Origin: Steinernema hermaphroditum
Taxonomy: Eukaryota > Nematoda > Chromadorea > Rhabditida > Steinernematidae
Direction: 5' to 3'
DNA: 64,000 nucleotides
Assembly (NCBI GenBank): GCA_030435675.1
Contig: CM059623.1
Location: 16,573,252 to 16,637,251, forward strand
In this document: one piece after another, positions 1 to 11,162 of the stretch
Layout: each line of letters begins with the position of its first letter
Numbering within the stretch: position 1 is the stretch's first letter
Translations under genes and position numbers: made by a program
The notes under the pieces: generated by a model
The model's input: only the letters and a program-made list of their open reading frames with translations
The model's database searches: none
What the model was told of the DNA's origin: nothing

Positions 1-1734
1 GGTTTCGTCTGTTTTTTGTTTTGAGCGTTTTTACGACTGAATCCATTAGAATTTGTCAATAGAATAGTGACGGGTTCGCAAGTATGGTAGTGCGAGTGAT
101 TTCAGGAGGTAAATACTAAATGTTCTGAACCAAACAACTGCACTTGCAACTTTGAAAAGCAGAGCGATGAACAAAAGGGCGAAAAAACCTTTGCAAAACA
201 GGTGCGATCCAATCAGTTACCGTACCCACGATGAACAGCAATCCATCACTGAGTGAGCGCAGAAATAAAGAATTACCATGACAGTCGCTCAGCTTCCGCA
301 CCACTGCCAAATTCGTTAAAAGTTGTAGTGAGACCATAGGAAAAAAGATTATCTAACTGATTGTTAAAAGGAATATTAACCGGATAGGGAACAGAGGCTC
401 GGGAGACTCATAGCAGTCACGCAATACACATGACTAGTGTATACACATAAAGACGAAAAGAGTTCGATTGTGTAATGTGGTTCTAATGTGAAAAAAATAT
501 CACTTTGCAGAATATAAAATTCATCCCTTCAACAGCTTTACATCTTCTGAACTTGAATCCCCCTTTCAATAATTATTAAGACCTCATAAAGTTCATAGGG
601 AACATATGGGATGTAGGGAACACTCAGGTACCATGCGTACATAAGCGCTCCACAAGCCCTCTTCTTTATGGAAATAGGACAAAAGTTGGTGAGCAAGGAT
701 GCCGCATATTTTTAACGGACATAGAACCCGCATTCGTAATAAATTTTTTTCCAGTTTATATACTTATACTTCTAGTCCTCCCGTTTGCCCCCAGTCTCGA
801 GTCATTTTTCATGATACATGTTTGACCGTTTCCTTGCAAGCCGGCAGCGTTCGCATTTCTTGTTCTAATAAACGCAGTTTTCGTTTGTTGGTCATTGATA
901 CCATGAGATCACTCTGATTAGCCATCTCTGTGATAGCTATCGTCGACTACGAGCTTCTCTCAGTTTATTAAGTGGACACATTATTGACATGTTTGCAAAA
1001 TGTTGTTCTAATGGATCATTTACCGACTAACCGGATCGCTTATTCAGCGCCTTGACCATTGTTTTTGCATTGTTGAACGTCAACGCCGTCCGAGTCTGTG
1101 ACCCCAGCGATCAGTCAGGTCGACCAATCGCTTTGTCGTCCGCTCGAATGAGCCGTGCGAGCAGTCGCTCTTTCACGTTACCCGGCTCCCAATAAGCCTG
1201 GAACACCGCGGCTGCCCTATCCATCTGGCCAAGAAGCTCTTCACCGACGTCCGATCATCCGCTCTGCCAAGTCGAGCAACATTCGCGGCAACACCAAAGT
1301 CTGCGACACCAGCCCCACGAGATTATGCTCTTCGTCCGCACCGCCAAGTTTAAGATGCCTGGAATTCCGATGTCTACGCCACCAGCCAAACTGATGATCT
1401 CTCCGTTATTTTTGCTACGCGTCAAGCGAAATCAGATTTTTTGTCGCTTTGAAGCTCGTACATGCTAGTAGGATCACTGTGTTCTATTCGGAAGTCGTGC
1501 TCGCCGATGAAGAACAAAGAAGATCAGCGACTACGGTGTGAAATTTGATCTCTTTTGTACCATAATAGGTATCGTGCACGGTGTAATGCCGTGATGAAGA
1601 CTACAAACTGCTGACGTCTCCTTTGGGAGCCAGTTCCCTAAAGTGTTTAAAAGGGGATCATAGCACACCTCAAGAAGTAAATAGGATTCTACACAATCCT
1701 TTTGACTTTCGTTGAGTACTTTACTTTATTTTAC
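1..1734. other. No supported gene; AT-rich, with one frameshifted GC-richer patch
   Basis: I see no gene I can defend here. Around 1040-1420 the composition becomes GC-richer and all three plus frames contain short plausible peptides that stop and resume in another frame. A hydrophobic stretch follows a possible acceptor near 1040. This could be a decayed secreted-protein gene, but no family is recognisable. The minus-strand frame at 116-337 has a hydrophobic, 7TM-like look but no supporting exons. Confidence 0.4.
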
Positions 1735-2225
1735 TTCATGAATCAAAGGCGTTACGCCTTGCATGACACCGAAAATAGACAACAGAGGATATCACTTGTA
1801 GACGGCTTCATTCCTGGCGTGGTGTTGATGTCGAACCGGTCGTAGACGGCGCGCTTCACGGGGCATCTGGGAATTGGCGAAACTCCGGAAATGGCGGTGA
1901 AACTTCTTCTTCTCGGGCGTTTGCGGCACAGCGGACGCTTCTGAGCTCGCATATGCTTCGAAAAGATGAGTCCCTGGTCCAGAAGTTGCGTTTTCGTCGG
2001 TGGTGGCGTCCTCAGAGCGTCGGCGACCTTCGGGATGACATTGCACGCAGCCGGATTCCTGGCGTCGGACATCTTGTTTGTCAGCGGTGGTGGGACTACG
2101 GCTTCCGGGTGTCCCAATTCCCTCTGGAAGCCGGAAAACTCATACATGCCACAGGGTTTGCTGTCTGACCAACCGGACGCTCAGAGAGCGACCGGAGGGA
2201 CCGACCGCTCGCCAACGCGACACGA
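1735..2225 (-). repeat. Dispersed repeat R1, copy 1 (retroposon-like)
   Basis: A segment of about 490 bp that recurs in the same orientation at 11163-11670 with high identity. Both copies begin TTCATGAATCAAAGGC and end GCGACACGA. Copy 1 is bracketed by a 13-bp direct repeat, TTCGTTGAGTACT, at 1708-1720 and 2240-2252, which is a candidate target-site duplication. Read on the minus strand, the side next to the left direct repeat is A-rich, as expected for the 3' end of a retroposed sequence. A 131-codon minus-strand frame covers most of it, but copy 2 carries indels that break this frame. I do not recognise the source, and call it a non-autonomous retroposon or a retroposed gene piece. Confidence 0.75.
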
Positions 2226-2581
2226 CAATAGTTTTTTTCTTCGTTGAGTACTCATGAATGAAATACCTTAAGCAGCCCTTTCAACACAACTGTACTAATA
2301 CCGAACGATTACTCACGACGAGTAAAGCTCAAGAGAAACTGTAGTTCTCTAGCCTCTCATGTTCTTCACATCTACGTACATTCGCTAACATTTTATCCAG
2401 GAAAATGTTATCGTCTACCTTGTTTACTATAAAAAAATCTATGCATCTTCCGTTTTATATTTGTCGGACTTCCATTTTGTTTATCCCGGAATCGATAACA
2501 CGCGCTTCAAGTCAAATTTGTCTCCACCCAACCGATCGCTTTTCTAACTTTATTCCCTCCTTCGATTCCCCCGGAAACGCC

Positions 2582-2767
2582 ATGTCAAGCTCCTTCGCCA
2601 TTGTTCAGAATCGGCGGCGCAGAAATGTCGCTATTCACAACTTTCAAACTCACCACTTTCATAAGGCACATAAGGATGGGCGGAAGTCGTGGCGATGCTC
2701 GAATTATGCGCTGGCCAAAGGGGGCTGCATACATCGACTGTATACGGAAAGTCAGAAACTGCTTACG
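2582..2767 (+). CDS. FLYWCH-type zinc-finger exon (partial gene)
   Basis: From an ATG at 2582 the frame encodes about 62 residues ending at a GTATTC donor (2768). The core reads FHKAHKDGRKSWRCSN, then a GGC-x-HRLYT stretch. This is the central part of a FLYWCH finger: aromatic residue, SWRC, a second Cys, then an Arg-aromatic-Thr strand. FLYWCH domains are zinc-binding DNA-recognition modules found in nematode regulators (FLH and PEB-1 type) and in Mutator-like transposases. The closing His-x-His of the finger is not in this exon, and I could not find a convincing next exon before 3600. It is therefore either the first exon of a gene whose rest I missed or an orphan fragment. The frame is open upstream to about 2405, but without domain similarity, so the ATG at 2582 is preferred. 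Confidence 0.5.
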
Positions 2768-3626
2768 GTATTCTATGTGATATTCAATACAATATGTGGT
2801 TTTGTTTAGACAAAGGGCCAACACATTCACGAAATTGATCACAGTGTTTTCGATGCTAGATTAGGAAGTAAGTTCGGCTAAGTATATGTTTAAGACGAAG
2901 AGACGAACAAAAGATTCAAAAAAGTTACATTCAATAACAGTTTGAATTATGCAGCCGAGGTTCCTAAAACCTGAGGTGACGCAGTAATTTGTAATACTTC
3001 GTGATTATCGTGAGCGCTACTTGTTGTAATCCAGAAAAAATTATGGGGCATGAAACGAGACGTTTTTTATTTTGCCCATATTCCAAAATAATATATGACA
3101 AAGATATTATTATATTTGCAGCTAAGTCAAGAAACTGCTTAATATGTTGCATTCGTTTTAATGGTGTAAGCTCTAAGACTCATTTAACCTATAGTAATAA
3201 CTTCATCCAGTCGTACGTTGACTTGCAAATACAAATCTCGTCCAGGTTTGTGGCGCCTAAGCTTTAGGCCGACAATTGTAGTGGCGAGAAAGGTAATGAC
3301 AAATAACTGAGGACTGAGCTCTGCTTTTCCCATTTGATCATCTTTCTTGGAAGACGGAAAGAAGACGTGTGTAATCTTTTTAAAAAACAATTTAATTTCA
3401 TTGAAGGAGTTCGATCCTATATATATGCTGTAAGATACCTAGGATACATACATGACGTGGTCAAGCATTGGAACATGTGAAATGAAACAGCATATTCAAG
3501 AAACAGTATGATTTTTTGCAAGGCTAGTAAGTGAAAACAACGTGCGCGGTTAATCGGACAACTTATTTCAAAAACTATTCAACATATATCTTTAGCCTTC
3601 TTGGCACTTCAGCACGACTGTTACAG
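2768..3626. other. Non-coding stretch
   Basis: AT-rich, with only short frames that lack splice context or family resemblance. A possible acceptor TTACAG ends at 3626, just before the open frame that leads into the BED gene. The frame from 3627 to the ATG at 3716 has no stop, so a longer N-terminus from an unseen upstream exon is possible. Confidence 0.4.
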
Positions 3627-3715
3627 GTAACAACTCGGAACTAATCAGACGTCTCTGCTCCACAACAAATATCGACGATAACGTCGACCACGAGCGATCG
3701 ATTACAGAAACCGGC

Positions 3716-4599
3716 ATGGGAGGTGCGAGTGACGAAGCTGTTTCAGGCGAAGTGGAGCCGGATAATTTTGAAAACGCCTTGGAAAGCGACGAAACAATTC
3801 TGACGAAGACGCAGTTGGCGGGATTGATAGCCGAATATGCAAAAAATCAGGGTCATGATGTACAAGAGGTGAATTCAACTTATTTTAGTCGTTAACATCC
3901 GAATTTAGAACGCAGAGAGTACCGCTTCGACGTCTTTTGAATCGTTAAAGCCTGCTAAGGTTACATTCTTGAGGAACGCTGGCAGGAAGAAAACGCACCC
4001 TGTGTGGCATTTTTTTAAAGATCTCCGAGATCTGAGTACGATTAGTATGCCGCTATTGTCCTAATTTCTATTTACAGATGGCATTGGCGGAGTTAATTGT
4101 CTTCACTGTTCGTGGAGTGGTGAAGATCGAAGTCCAAACAATTTGAAGACTCATCTCAAGAGATTCCATGAAAGCGATGGAATTTACGAGAGATTTTCGC
4201 TCATGCTTTCAAAGGTATGTTCGGACTTTTTTGATGGAGAAGAAAGAGAATCTCAATTTTTATCGAAACCGATTCTCGAATCTCCTTTTCAATAATATCA
4301 CACAACCCCCATGAAATCGAGTGTCCGAAATCACGATGAAGAGCGAGGCAAAGCAAGTTATAGTTACATAACTGACAGAAATGCATTTGTCTTCTAAATC
4401 CATGAACATAAAAAAGTATAAGAAGAATAGCGTCACTGAGGCAGAGTAAGAGAGTGTCATGTAATGATTTTCTCTTGAATATGGTTCTTGAAACTCTTGT
4501 TTTATTTGCAAAACCTTTTTTCAGCAAGACCGAAACAATTTCGCGTGGTGCATCACCCCGTATTCGTGCTGCTTTCTTCCGTCCTTTCATAGGAAGTAA
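3716..4599 (+). CDS. BED-type zinc-finger protein, small (163 aa model)
   Basis: Assembled from four exons: 3716-3868, 3909-4035, 4078-4214 and 4525-4599, with phases that agree at each join (0, 1, 0). The first two introns are 40 and 42 bp, the third about 310 bp. Exons 2 and 3 together make a BED finger: an HPVWHFFKDL start with the typical aromatic pair, C-x2-C in NCLHCSWSG, and H-x4-H in THLKRFH. BED fingers bind DNA and derive from hAT-type transposases; stand-alone versions act as nuclear regulators. The N-terminal part is acidic and unstructured. The last exon is the weakest part of the model: it follows a TTTTTTCAG acceptor and adds 24 residues without domain. The start could lie upstream, because the frame stays open to 3627. 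No transposase catalytic region is present. Confidence 0.65.
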
Positions 4600-4699
4600 A
4601 GAAGCTATTCCTACTGGATTTGACCTTTACTATTTTTGAGATGTTTATCCTCGTATGGTCCTTCCGATTCCCCCTCAGCTTCTCCCTGCATCTGACTCC

Positions 4700-5330
4700 A
4701 GCACTGTCAACTTGCCCTTCTTCGTGGTGGTCTAGGCGAAAGCGGTCCCTTTTTATGTACATAGAGGGGCGCAGGGACCGACCGCCCGTCGATTGCGGCG
4801 TGTTTACCTTCGCCGCGAGGGACAACGCCGATGGAGGGAGAGGGGAGAAGAACCAGTTCCAAGGGGGATTGGGAACGGCGGGTCGGGGTGGCGGAGGAAT
4901 TGTCGTCACTCGACGGGGAAGACCGCCGACCGCCGTCGCCGACGCCATCTGCCGACCCCCGCCCGAGCCGCCAATGGTTCTCTGCATCGATCCGTGGCGG
5001 GGCCAAAATTTCGAGCGGGAACCATTTTGTTTATCCCGCGGTGGGCCGCGCGGGGCGCCACTTGGCCCTTGCGAAAGGCAGATGGCGAGGAAGAGGAGCG
5101 GACGGGAGGGCACCGCGGGGGAAATTCTGGTCCTCCTGACTGGATCTCGACCACTCCAAGCCGCCACCGCCCGCGGACGCTCCATTGTGCCCGTCGGGTG
5201 GGGTTGCGACGATTGTGCGGTCGGAGGGATGGCAGATGTGCGAACGCACATCCACAACCCCTCTTGAATATTGGCCTTGTTAGGCCCCTCTGTGGGCTAT
5301 CCTCCTCCACCTCGCCCGTCGTCTTCTCCA
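4700..5330. promoter_or_regulatory. GC-rich island 1
   Basis: About 600 bp, far richer in G, C and CpG than its surroundings, so several frames on both strands stay open. None has a recognisable domain or splice context, and I treat them as compositional. It contains an inverted pair of E2F-like half sites, GCGGGA at 5015-5020 and TCCCGC at 5034-5039, and an inverted repeat CGGTCCCT/AGGGACCG near 4744-4781. In nematodes such CpG-dense patches often coincide with active promoters; which gene it would serve is unclear, as it lies between the two BED genes. Confidence 0.35.
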
Positions 5331-6060
5331 TTTTCATCCCCCGTTTTATCTCTTATTCGGTGACGTGTGGGGCGCTCCTTGAGTTGATGTGGGAATACGC
5401 CCGGGCTGTATCTTGCGACCTTTTGTGAAGTCATATCCTTTAAGGTCCTCCGTATGCCTCACAGCTTGTAAGCTATTCCTCGACGTTATTGAGCACTCTA
5501 TTATTCTATAGAGCCGAAATAAGTCTCATCTAGTGTTCAATTCAAAACCACTCTATGAAATAGAAGGCTGCTGCCCACATTTAATTCTGTAAAAGCTTTT
5601 TTAACTCTCATTTTCTCTTCTTTAACTTGTTTAACTCTAAGAACTTCTAAGAACTTCCATAACTAACTTCGCATCAACACTTTTAAATTTATAACAAAAA
5701 GCTAGAGCATTATTGCAGTGCTGACAGGCGGCAACTTTTAAAACGATCCTCAATGTCTGAAAAGCAAACGAGGTGAGGTTTTTTGTTGAACTATTATCGC
5801 TTACTGCAACCAATCTGCCGGTTGCTTGACCAGAAATCAATCTCTCATGGGCCGCACTGTTCCCCACCAATCCGTTCCCATGCACATTACCCCTGGGCCG
5901 TTTTTTCTTCTTTTTTTTCGATTGCACTGATAACCCTCTTTGTTCCGTACGGTGCCGTTAGTAGCTGTTAATTTTTTATAGCTGTTAATAATTACCGTCC
6001 AAAACTTCCTTCATCATTTTCCAAATCTACCAGGAGACAAACAACCGACATGATAGCACC
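5331..6060. other. Non-coding stretch
   Basis: AT-rich intergenic DNA between GC-rich island 1 and the duplicated GATA modules. No gene, repeat or RNA is visible to me. Confidence 0.4.
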
Positions 6061-6134
6061 CAGATCAATCCACCTTAGTCAACAAACCCCGAGTCGTTTT
6101 TTACTCTACTGTCCGCTGCTGATAAGCCCGTGAA
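6061..6134 (+). repeat. GATA-containing module, copy 1
   Basis: Diverged copy of a block repeated at 6300-6360. Shared elements in the same order are CAGAYCAAT, CCCCGAG, CGTTTTTTACT and CTGATAAGCCCGTGAA. The last carries a GATA-factor site (GATAAG at 6121). The DNA between the matched blocks has drifted, so the conserved words may be what matters. Confidence 0.5.
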
Positions 6135-6299
6135 GCCGAGGTGTTCATTGCCTCCGTCGTCCGGGGGAAAGGCTTTTGACAGAAGAGAGGCTGAACTAAA
6201 CAAGCATGGCGTTTTACATTGGCATAGAAAAAATATTTTCTTTTGTTTAATGACAAGAACTCCTACAGGAGTACAAATGGTGCGCTAATACAGCCACTT

Positions 6300-6360
6300 C
6301 AGACCAATATGCCCCGAGACGTTTTTTTACTTTCCCGTGCAAAACTGATAAGCCCGTGAA
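6300..6360 (+). repeat. GATA-containing module, copy 2
   Basis: Second copy, about 226 bp downstream of the first. It holds ACTGATAAGCCCGTGAA, with GATAAG at 6347. ACTGATAA is the extended site known for nematode intestinal GATA factors. It lies 1.2 kb upstream of the larger BED gene. Confidence 0.5.
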
Positions 6361-6849
6361 ACGCACTGTTCTCTTTGATCATCATTCGGGAAGAAGGGTA
6401 AATGGAATGTCGGGGCGCAGGCCTTCACCGTACCAAAAGAGTTATATTGATAAGCGCATAGGCACATGCCCTCGGTCGACGAGGATGTTTTTTAAAGAAG
6501 ATTGCAGTTCGTAAAGATAGTTACCCTAGTCGCAATCGAACGGCAAACGACTAAGACATCCACGTTAATATTTTTGGCACATTTGAACTCGTATGTCTTT
6601 AGGATAACTCTTAACGTCAGGATTAAAGAACTCTAAAAGTGTGACTAGAACGCATAGATCTAAGGCTAAGGGGAAATCGCCAATGAGTGTAAAGCTATTA
6701 TGGAAATTAAACGCGCTAATTCAATTACATTACTGCTATACTGGGACTCGGATTTCTAGCGAAATGAACTTTTGGACCATTGCAGGACCATTCCTTACAG
6801 TATAATCCATGAGTTTTCATTTTCCACTATTTCGCTTTCGGTATACTCG
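6361..6849. other. Non-coding stretch
   Basis: AT-rich intergenic DNA between the GATA modules and GC-rich island 2; no feature recognised. Confidence 0.4.
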
Positions 6850-7260
6850 ACTCAGTCGTGTTTTTCCGATTTCGCGCGGCGGGAGTCCCTTCGTCGAGGG
6901 GTCGCCCCCCGAAAACGAGTCGTCCCTAATGAGACTCGGGCTGCATAATTGCCCCCGTGGAGGAGCAGCAGCCGCCGCCGAAGCAGCCGGATATGCAGCC
7001 GGTGCCCGCGGGGACAAAGAGGAGGCGCGGTCCTTGTTAATAATTGCCCCGCGCAAACCCCACTGACGACCGATTTCGTTCGTCGCCTCCTCTTCGCGAT
7101 TATCGAACGCTGTCGGGGGCCAGCGCCGTGCCCTGTGGCGTCTCGCTTTAATGTTTGTATTTGCCCCTCCGAGACCGTCGCCTCTCCAATCGCTCCGCGA
7201 TCGCCACCCTTGTTACTGTAGCCCGCCGGTTCTCCGTATCGTCATTTACCGGAGGGATTC
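6850..7260. promoter_or_regulatory. GC-rich island 2, candidate promoter of the larger BED gene
   Basis: About 400 bp of CpG-dense sequence ending some 340 bp before the ATG at 7601. ATAATTGCCCC occurs twice, near 6945 and 7038. Open frames here (alanine- or glutamine/proline-rich in different frames) lack domain similarity and look like a composition effect. Its position upstream of the gene suggests a promoter; this is inference. Confidence 0.4.
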
Positions 7261-7600
7261 CTTAGAAGTCGGGGTATCTCCTGTGCAATGATAAAGAGGT
7301 TTCACGATTCCTTGCTACACATTTTTTTCACCATATTATGTACCGTATGACCAAATGTTACAAAAAGCTATCCATTGGTATTTACACCAAATTATGCTTC
7401 GAAATCGGTCGCAGGCATATGTGACATACCTGGGTCCCAAGACGGTTTTTATGGATATAAAAATTTCAATAACACTTAGCTTCGGTTTTCATTATTATTT
7501 TTTATTTTTTTCGCGATAAAGCATTTGTTCAACCGTGAAATATATGAATAAAGCTGCCTTTTCTCGCAATAACGTTGCCATAATTCATCCATAATCCAGA

Positions 7601-10460
7601 ATGAGTACTGCGGCAGCACCAACAATGGTGCATCCCATTTCTCTTCACCTCGACAAATTCTCAGGAATGGAACCTTCAACTTCCGACAGCCAAACTCAAC
7701 CCTTCGGGCGTCAAGGCAAATCGTCCGAAGTTTGGAATCATTATAAACGGGAAAGGGAAGACTCTTTCCAAGTCATATGCAACTACTGTGGACGAACGAT
7801 GCGCCGCTCGGATTCTTCAACAAAATCTATGTGGGGTCATCTGAAGGCGTTTCATCAGGATGTCGTCACAGCCGAGACATTCGAGAGGAAGTCTCAAAGA
7901 AAAAGAGGAAAGAAGGCCCGGAGTGAAGAGAAAGATGAGGAGTCGATGGGAGGACTGAGTGGAAGCGAGTGGAATGAGTTAATAAGGATCGTACAGGAAG
8001 GCCAGCACATGAAGGAAGAGTCGGACGAACGCAGTAGTTCTAGTGTCAGTATTAAATTAGTTCTATATCTGACTAAATTGCATGGGTTTTAAAATATTAT
8101 GACAAATTTACTGTCTGCAGAAAATGTAGTCAAACAGATTTCGCAACTTTTTAGTCTAGCCCCCTTTGAGGTTAACTAAATTCATTTGAAATGATATATT
8201 TGAAGCTGACTTACAATAGATGGCAATCATGTTAAGGGTTCGCGTGGGTTTGTTTTTCTTAGCAAACCTTTCAAGCTTCATTGGCTGTTCGACCTCGTAT
8301 AATGATAAGTAATACTCAAATTACAAATTACCTCAAGTTATTTGAATCACAGGTACGGGAGAGCAGATCGTATACTAAGAGATCATACTGTTAACCTATG
8401 CATTTAGCTTTTCGTTGACCTAGTTAATAATGATATGACACATAAAAAAAATTTCCAATACATTTTCGTTTAGACTCCCACTCAACCATATGTGAAAAGG
8501 AACCGTGGCGTGAATAACAGCTTGCCCACGTCAACTGCAGCTGGCAACTTCTCTTACCTCCAGAGTATCGCTACTAATGCCAGCAACATCGCCCATCAGG
8601 CAGATCACAACGACGAGGTTAGTGCTACAGCATTCTGAACAGTTCAGACATAACTACGATTGTTTGGGAATAGAACCGGCTCCGCAGCTCCATTCCACAA
8701 CGGTGTAGGGCGGGGCGTCACAAGGCTAGATATTTGAATCGTTTCTGTAGTAACGTTTCACAATAGAAGAGAAAGTGCAAACGCTACGATTCGCTGTGCT
8801 TTAAAAGTAAATACATACGATAATTGCAGAAATGACTATATAGTAGTATTTTCTTTTACTTATGCACAACGTAATAATTTTACGTGCTTAGCCACGCCTA
8901 ACTTTTGAATCCTTTCACCAAATCACGAGCAGTCGCGCTTGTGCTTCGGAACAAAGAAGTCCCTGGTGGTAATCAGTTAAAGATAAGGTTATGTAGAACT
9001 CATAGAAGGCACTGCTTAATCTTATCCAAAGCAAACACAGCCCTGCGCAATTAATACGGCCGAGACGATAAGGGAACGACGTTGTGACGTATATATGTTT
9101 CGTTACTCTTAATCGATTCTGCTGGTTTCCTTCAAATATTGGAAACCCCTCTAACTTATGCAACGTCTACCGATGAAGATAATCTATATGGCAAACTGGT
9201 TCGAAATACACCAATCCGCACCATTTAGCATTACAGAATACAGTTATAATTTGATACACTTCCTTCCGATACAAATGGGAGGGTTGTTAAAATTTTCTCC
9301 GCTAGCGATGGTTGAGGCGACCATAGCATGATTAATTGTTGAAATTCGTTCATTCGTTGAAACACGTCGTGTTGTCCCCTTATTATCTTTAAAAGCCTCT
9401 CACCTGACGGCCAGATCTTGTAAACCTCTACACCCTTGCTCTTTGGTGTTCTGGCATGCGAGCCGAAAAATCCGTCCGCCAAAGCAGTTGAGAACGGGCA
9501 TGGGGTGCTATTGTGAAAATTTTTGTTTCTTTATCCGAGTATTAGTCTATTTATGAGATCTGATCGTTTCTTTAGCACACAAACAATGCCGCCGCCAACG
9601 ACCTTCCGCGCTTCCTGGCATCGATCCCAAAGAGTGAAGAGGTTATCAATGTCTCAGCAGGAGGGGCATTTCCTAAAAATAACGATGGTGTGGAGAGCTC
9701 ATCTCCTTCTTCGTCCAACGGACATAGCAAGGAAGACGATGATGCATCTTCCAACGGGCAGGATCAGGCCGATCCCCCTAACAAGCGAGCCAAAAGAGAA
9801 TCGGACTGCGAAGTTGAGAGTGGCACTTCGCCAGTACCGTCGATCGAGTCACAGCCGTCGGCTAATGGCGCCATTGATCTCCCAATGGCCTTCGGCGCGG
9901 GAGCCGACCTGCAAACTGCGTTGTCGCTGGTCAAAAATCCTGCCGTGTGGGCAGCTCTTCAGAACCCGTACGTTTGGAATGTTGCAATTCTTAATCAACA
10001 GTTAACATTTCAGAACTGCAGCCTCAAGTTTTTACTGTGCCGCTAATAAACTTCCAAACATACAACCAGCAGTCTCCATAGCCACCATTCCAGCTGTAAC
10101 CCCCATAGCGAAAACCAACTTTTGTCTTTCTGGTGGCGATAGTCTTGCGATGCTTTTCGAATTGGCCCTCGAACTTGAGTGCACTCTTACGTGTCATGCG
10201 CGTAGAGGTCAACAGGAATTCTGTTTCGAATCGAACCGAACTGCGGAACGCAGTGGTGGAAGGTAATTTCACATCCCTCTGCAGGTTGACTATTTTGCAT
10301 TTGCAGAGGGCGTCAGTTATGCTTAACAGAGCAAAATGACGAGATTCTCGTTTGCGACCGTGTCAACGGAGCAATTACGGATACGGAGACGTGGAAGAAG
10401 ACTGATTTCTTCCAGTTCAAATGGGCCATCCGGGGAAGATGTCAGAAGACGTTCAAATAA
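7601..10460 (+). CDS. BED-type zinc-finger protein, five exons (460 aa model)
   Basis: Exons 7601-8044, 8474-8617, 9576-9967, 10014-10262 and 10307-10460 join in frame throughout (phases 0, 0, 2, 2) and end at TAA. The last two introns are 46 and 44 bp. Residues 44-88 form a BED finger: VWNHYKRE start, C60-x2-C63 in ICNYCGR, H80-x4-H85 in GHLKAFH. A basic patch (KSQRKRGKKAR) follows and may serve nuclear import. Residues 150-320 are rich in Ser, Asn and acidic residues, with a second basic cluster PPNKRAKRE. The C-terminal ~130 residues are more ordered, with several cysteines and a final segment with VNGAITDTETWKKTDFF; I do not recognise that part. Likely role: nuclear DNA-binding regulator. 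The ATG at 7601 follows a CCAG acceptor-like sequence, so trans-splicing is possible. No transposase core is present. Confidence 0.8.
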
Positions 10461-11162
10461 TTAAATAGATAAATAACGTGTGATGTACCCTCTAATAATC
10501 ATTCCTATCGCATATCATTTGGTTGTACATATTCAGCGTTGCATATCCCGAAATCGACGATTCTTTTCATTTCCTTCTTTCTTCCACATGCTTATCCGAC
10601 ATCTCTGCGCATCGCCTCCTTCATCTTGTTCCCGCATCAGTCACTGTAATCGACACCGTTGTGAATACTCCCTCCCCTTTCTACAGCTGTACGTGCTTGT
10701 GCATTTGTGTTCCGATTTTCAAAATTTTATAAATCTGATACAACAAAATTTATCGTGCATGGATCGTCAAGTTAGACCGAGTTGCGAAATTGAGTCGAGT
10801 TACAAAGCTTTATGATATTATTGGGTTGGTGCATGAGAAACAGTGGATGCAATAAATACCATCTAATGCTTACTGATGCTGCTGGATGGACTTGTTCCTT
10901 TCCATGTCCACTTGATTTTCTTTCACAGCTATTTGCCTAGGACTCTCGACTGCGAATAATGAGAAATTTTCGTGAACGAATATATCTTCGCGTAGCATCA
11001 AAGCACCTGGAAATTCGCGACTTACAATGGCTAAAAAGTTGATTTGGGACATATTCCACGCTAAATGGACCAATGAGTGGACAGAATCACATATATAGTA
11101 GTAGCTAAGTTAGTAAACGAAACCACGTTTGTGTTCGTCAGACGTTACAGCAAAGACTTTGT
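10461..11162. other. 3' flank of the BED gene; solo mariner-like end near 10819
   Basis: No gene. TTGGGTTGGTGCATGAGAAA starts at 10821 after a TA dinucleotide and resembles mariner terminal repeats. I found no matching inverted end, so it would be a solo remnant. AATAAA at 10851 could serve as a distal poly(A) signal for the upstream gene. Confidence 0.4.

Noticed and set aside
116..337. Minus-strand hydrophobic frame resembling part of a 7TM chemoreceptor
   Set aside because: Only one membrane-like segment; no flanking exons could be phased, and the resemblance is general hydrophobicity.
1040..1420. Coding-like patch with signal-peptide-like start
   Set aside because: Requires at least two frameshifts; no domain recognised on either strand. 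Possibly a pseudogene, but not supportable.
4553..5428. Long overlapping open frames on both strands, up to 234 codons
   Set aside because: Several frames are open at once, as expected for GC-rich DNA with few stops; none shows a domain, signal peptide or phased splice sites.
6809..7221. Alanine-rich and proline-rich frames in GC-rich island 2
   Set aside because: Same composition effect; no family resemblance, and it sits where a promoter for the gene at 7601 would be.
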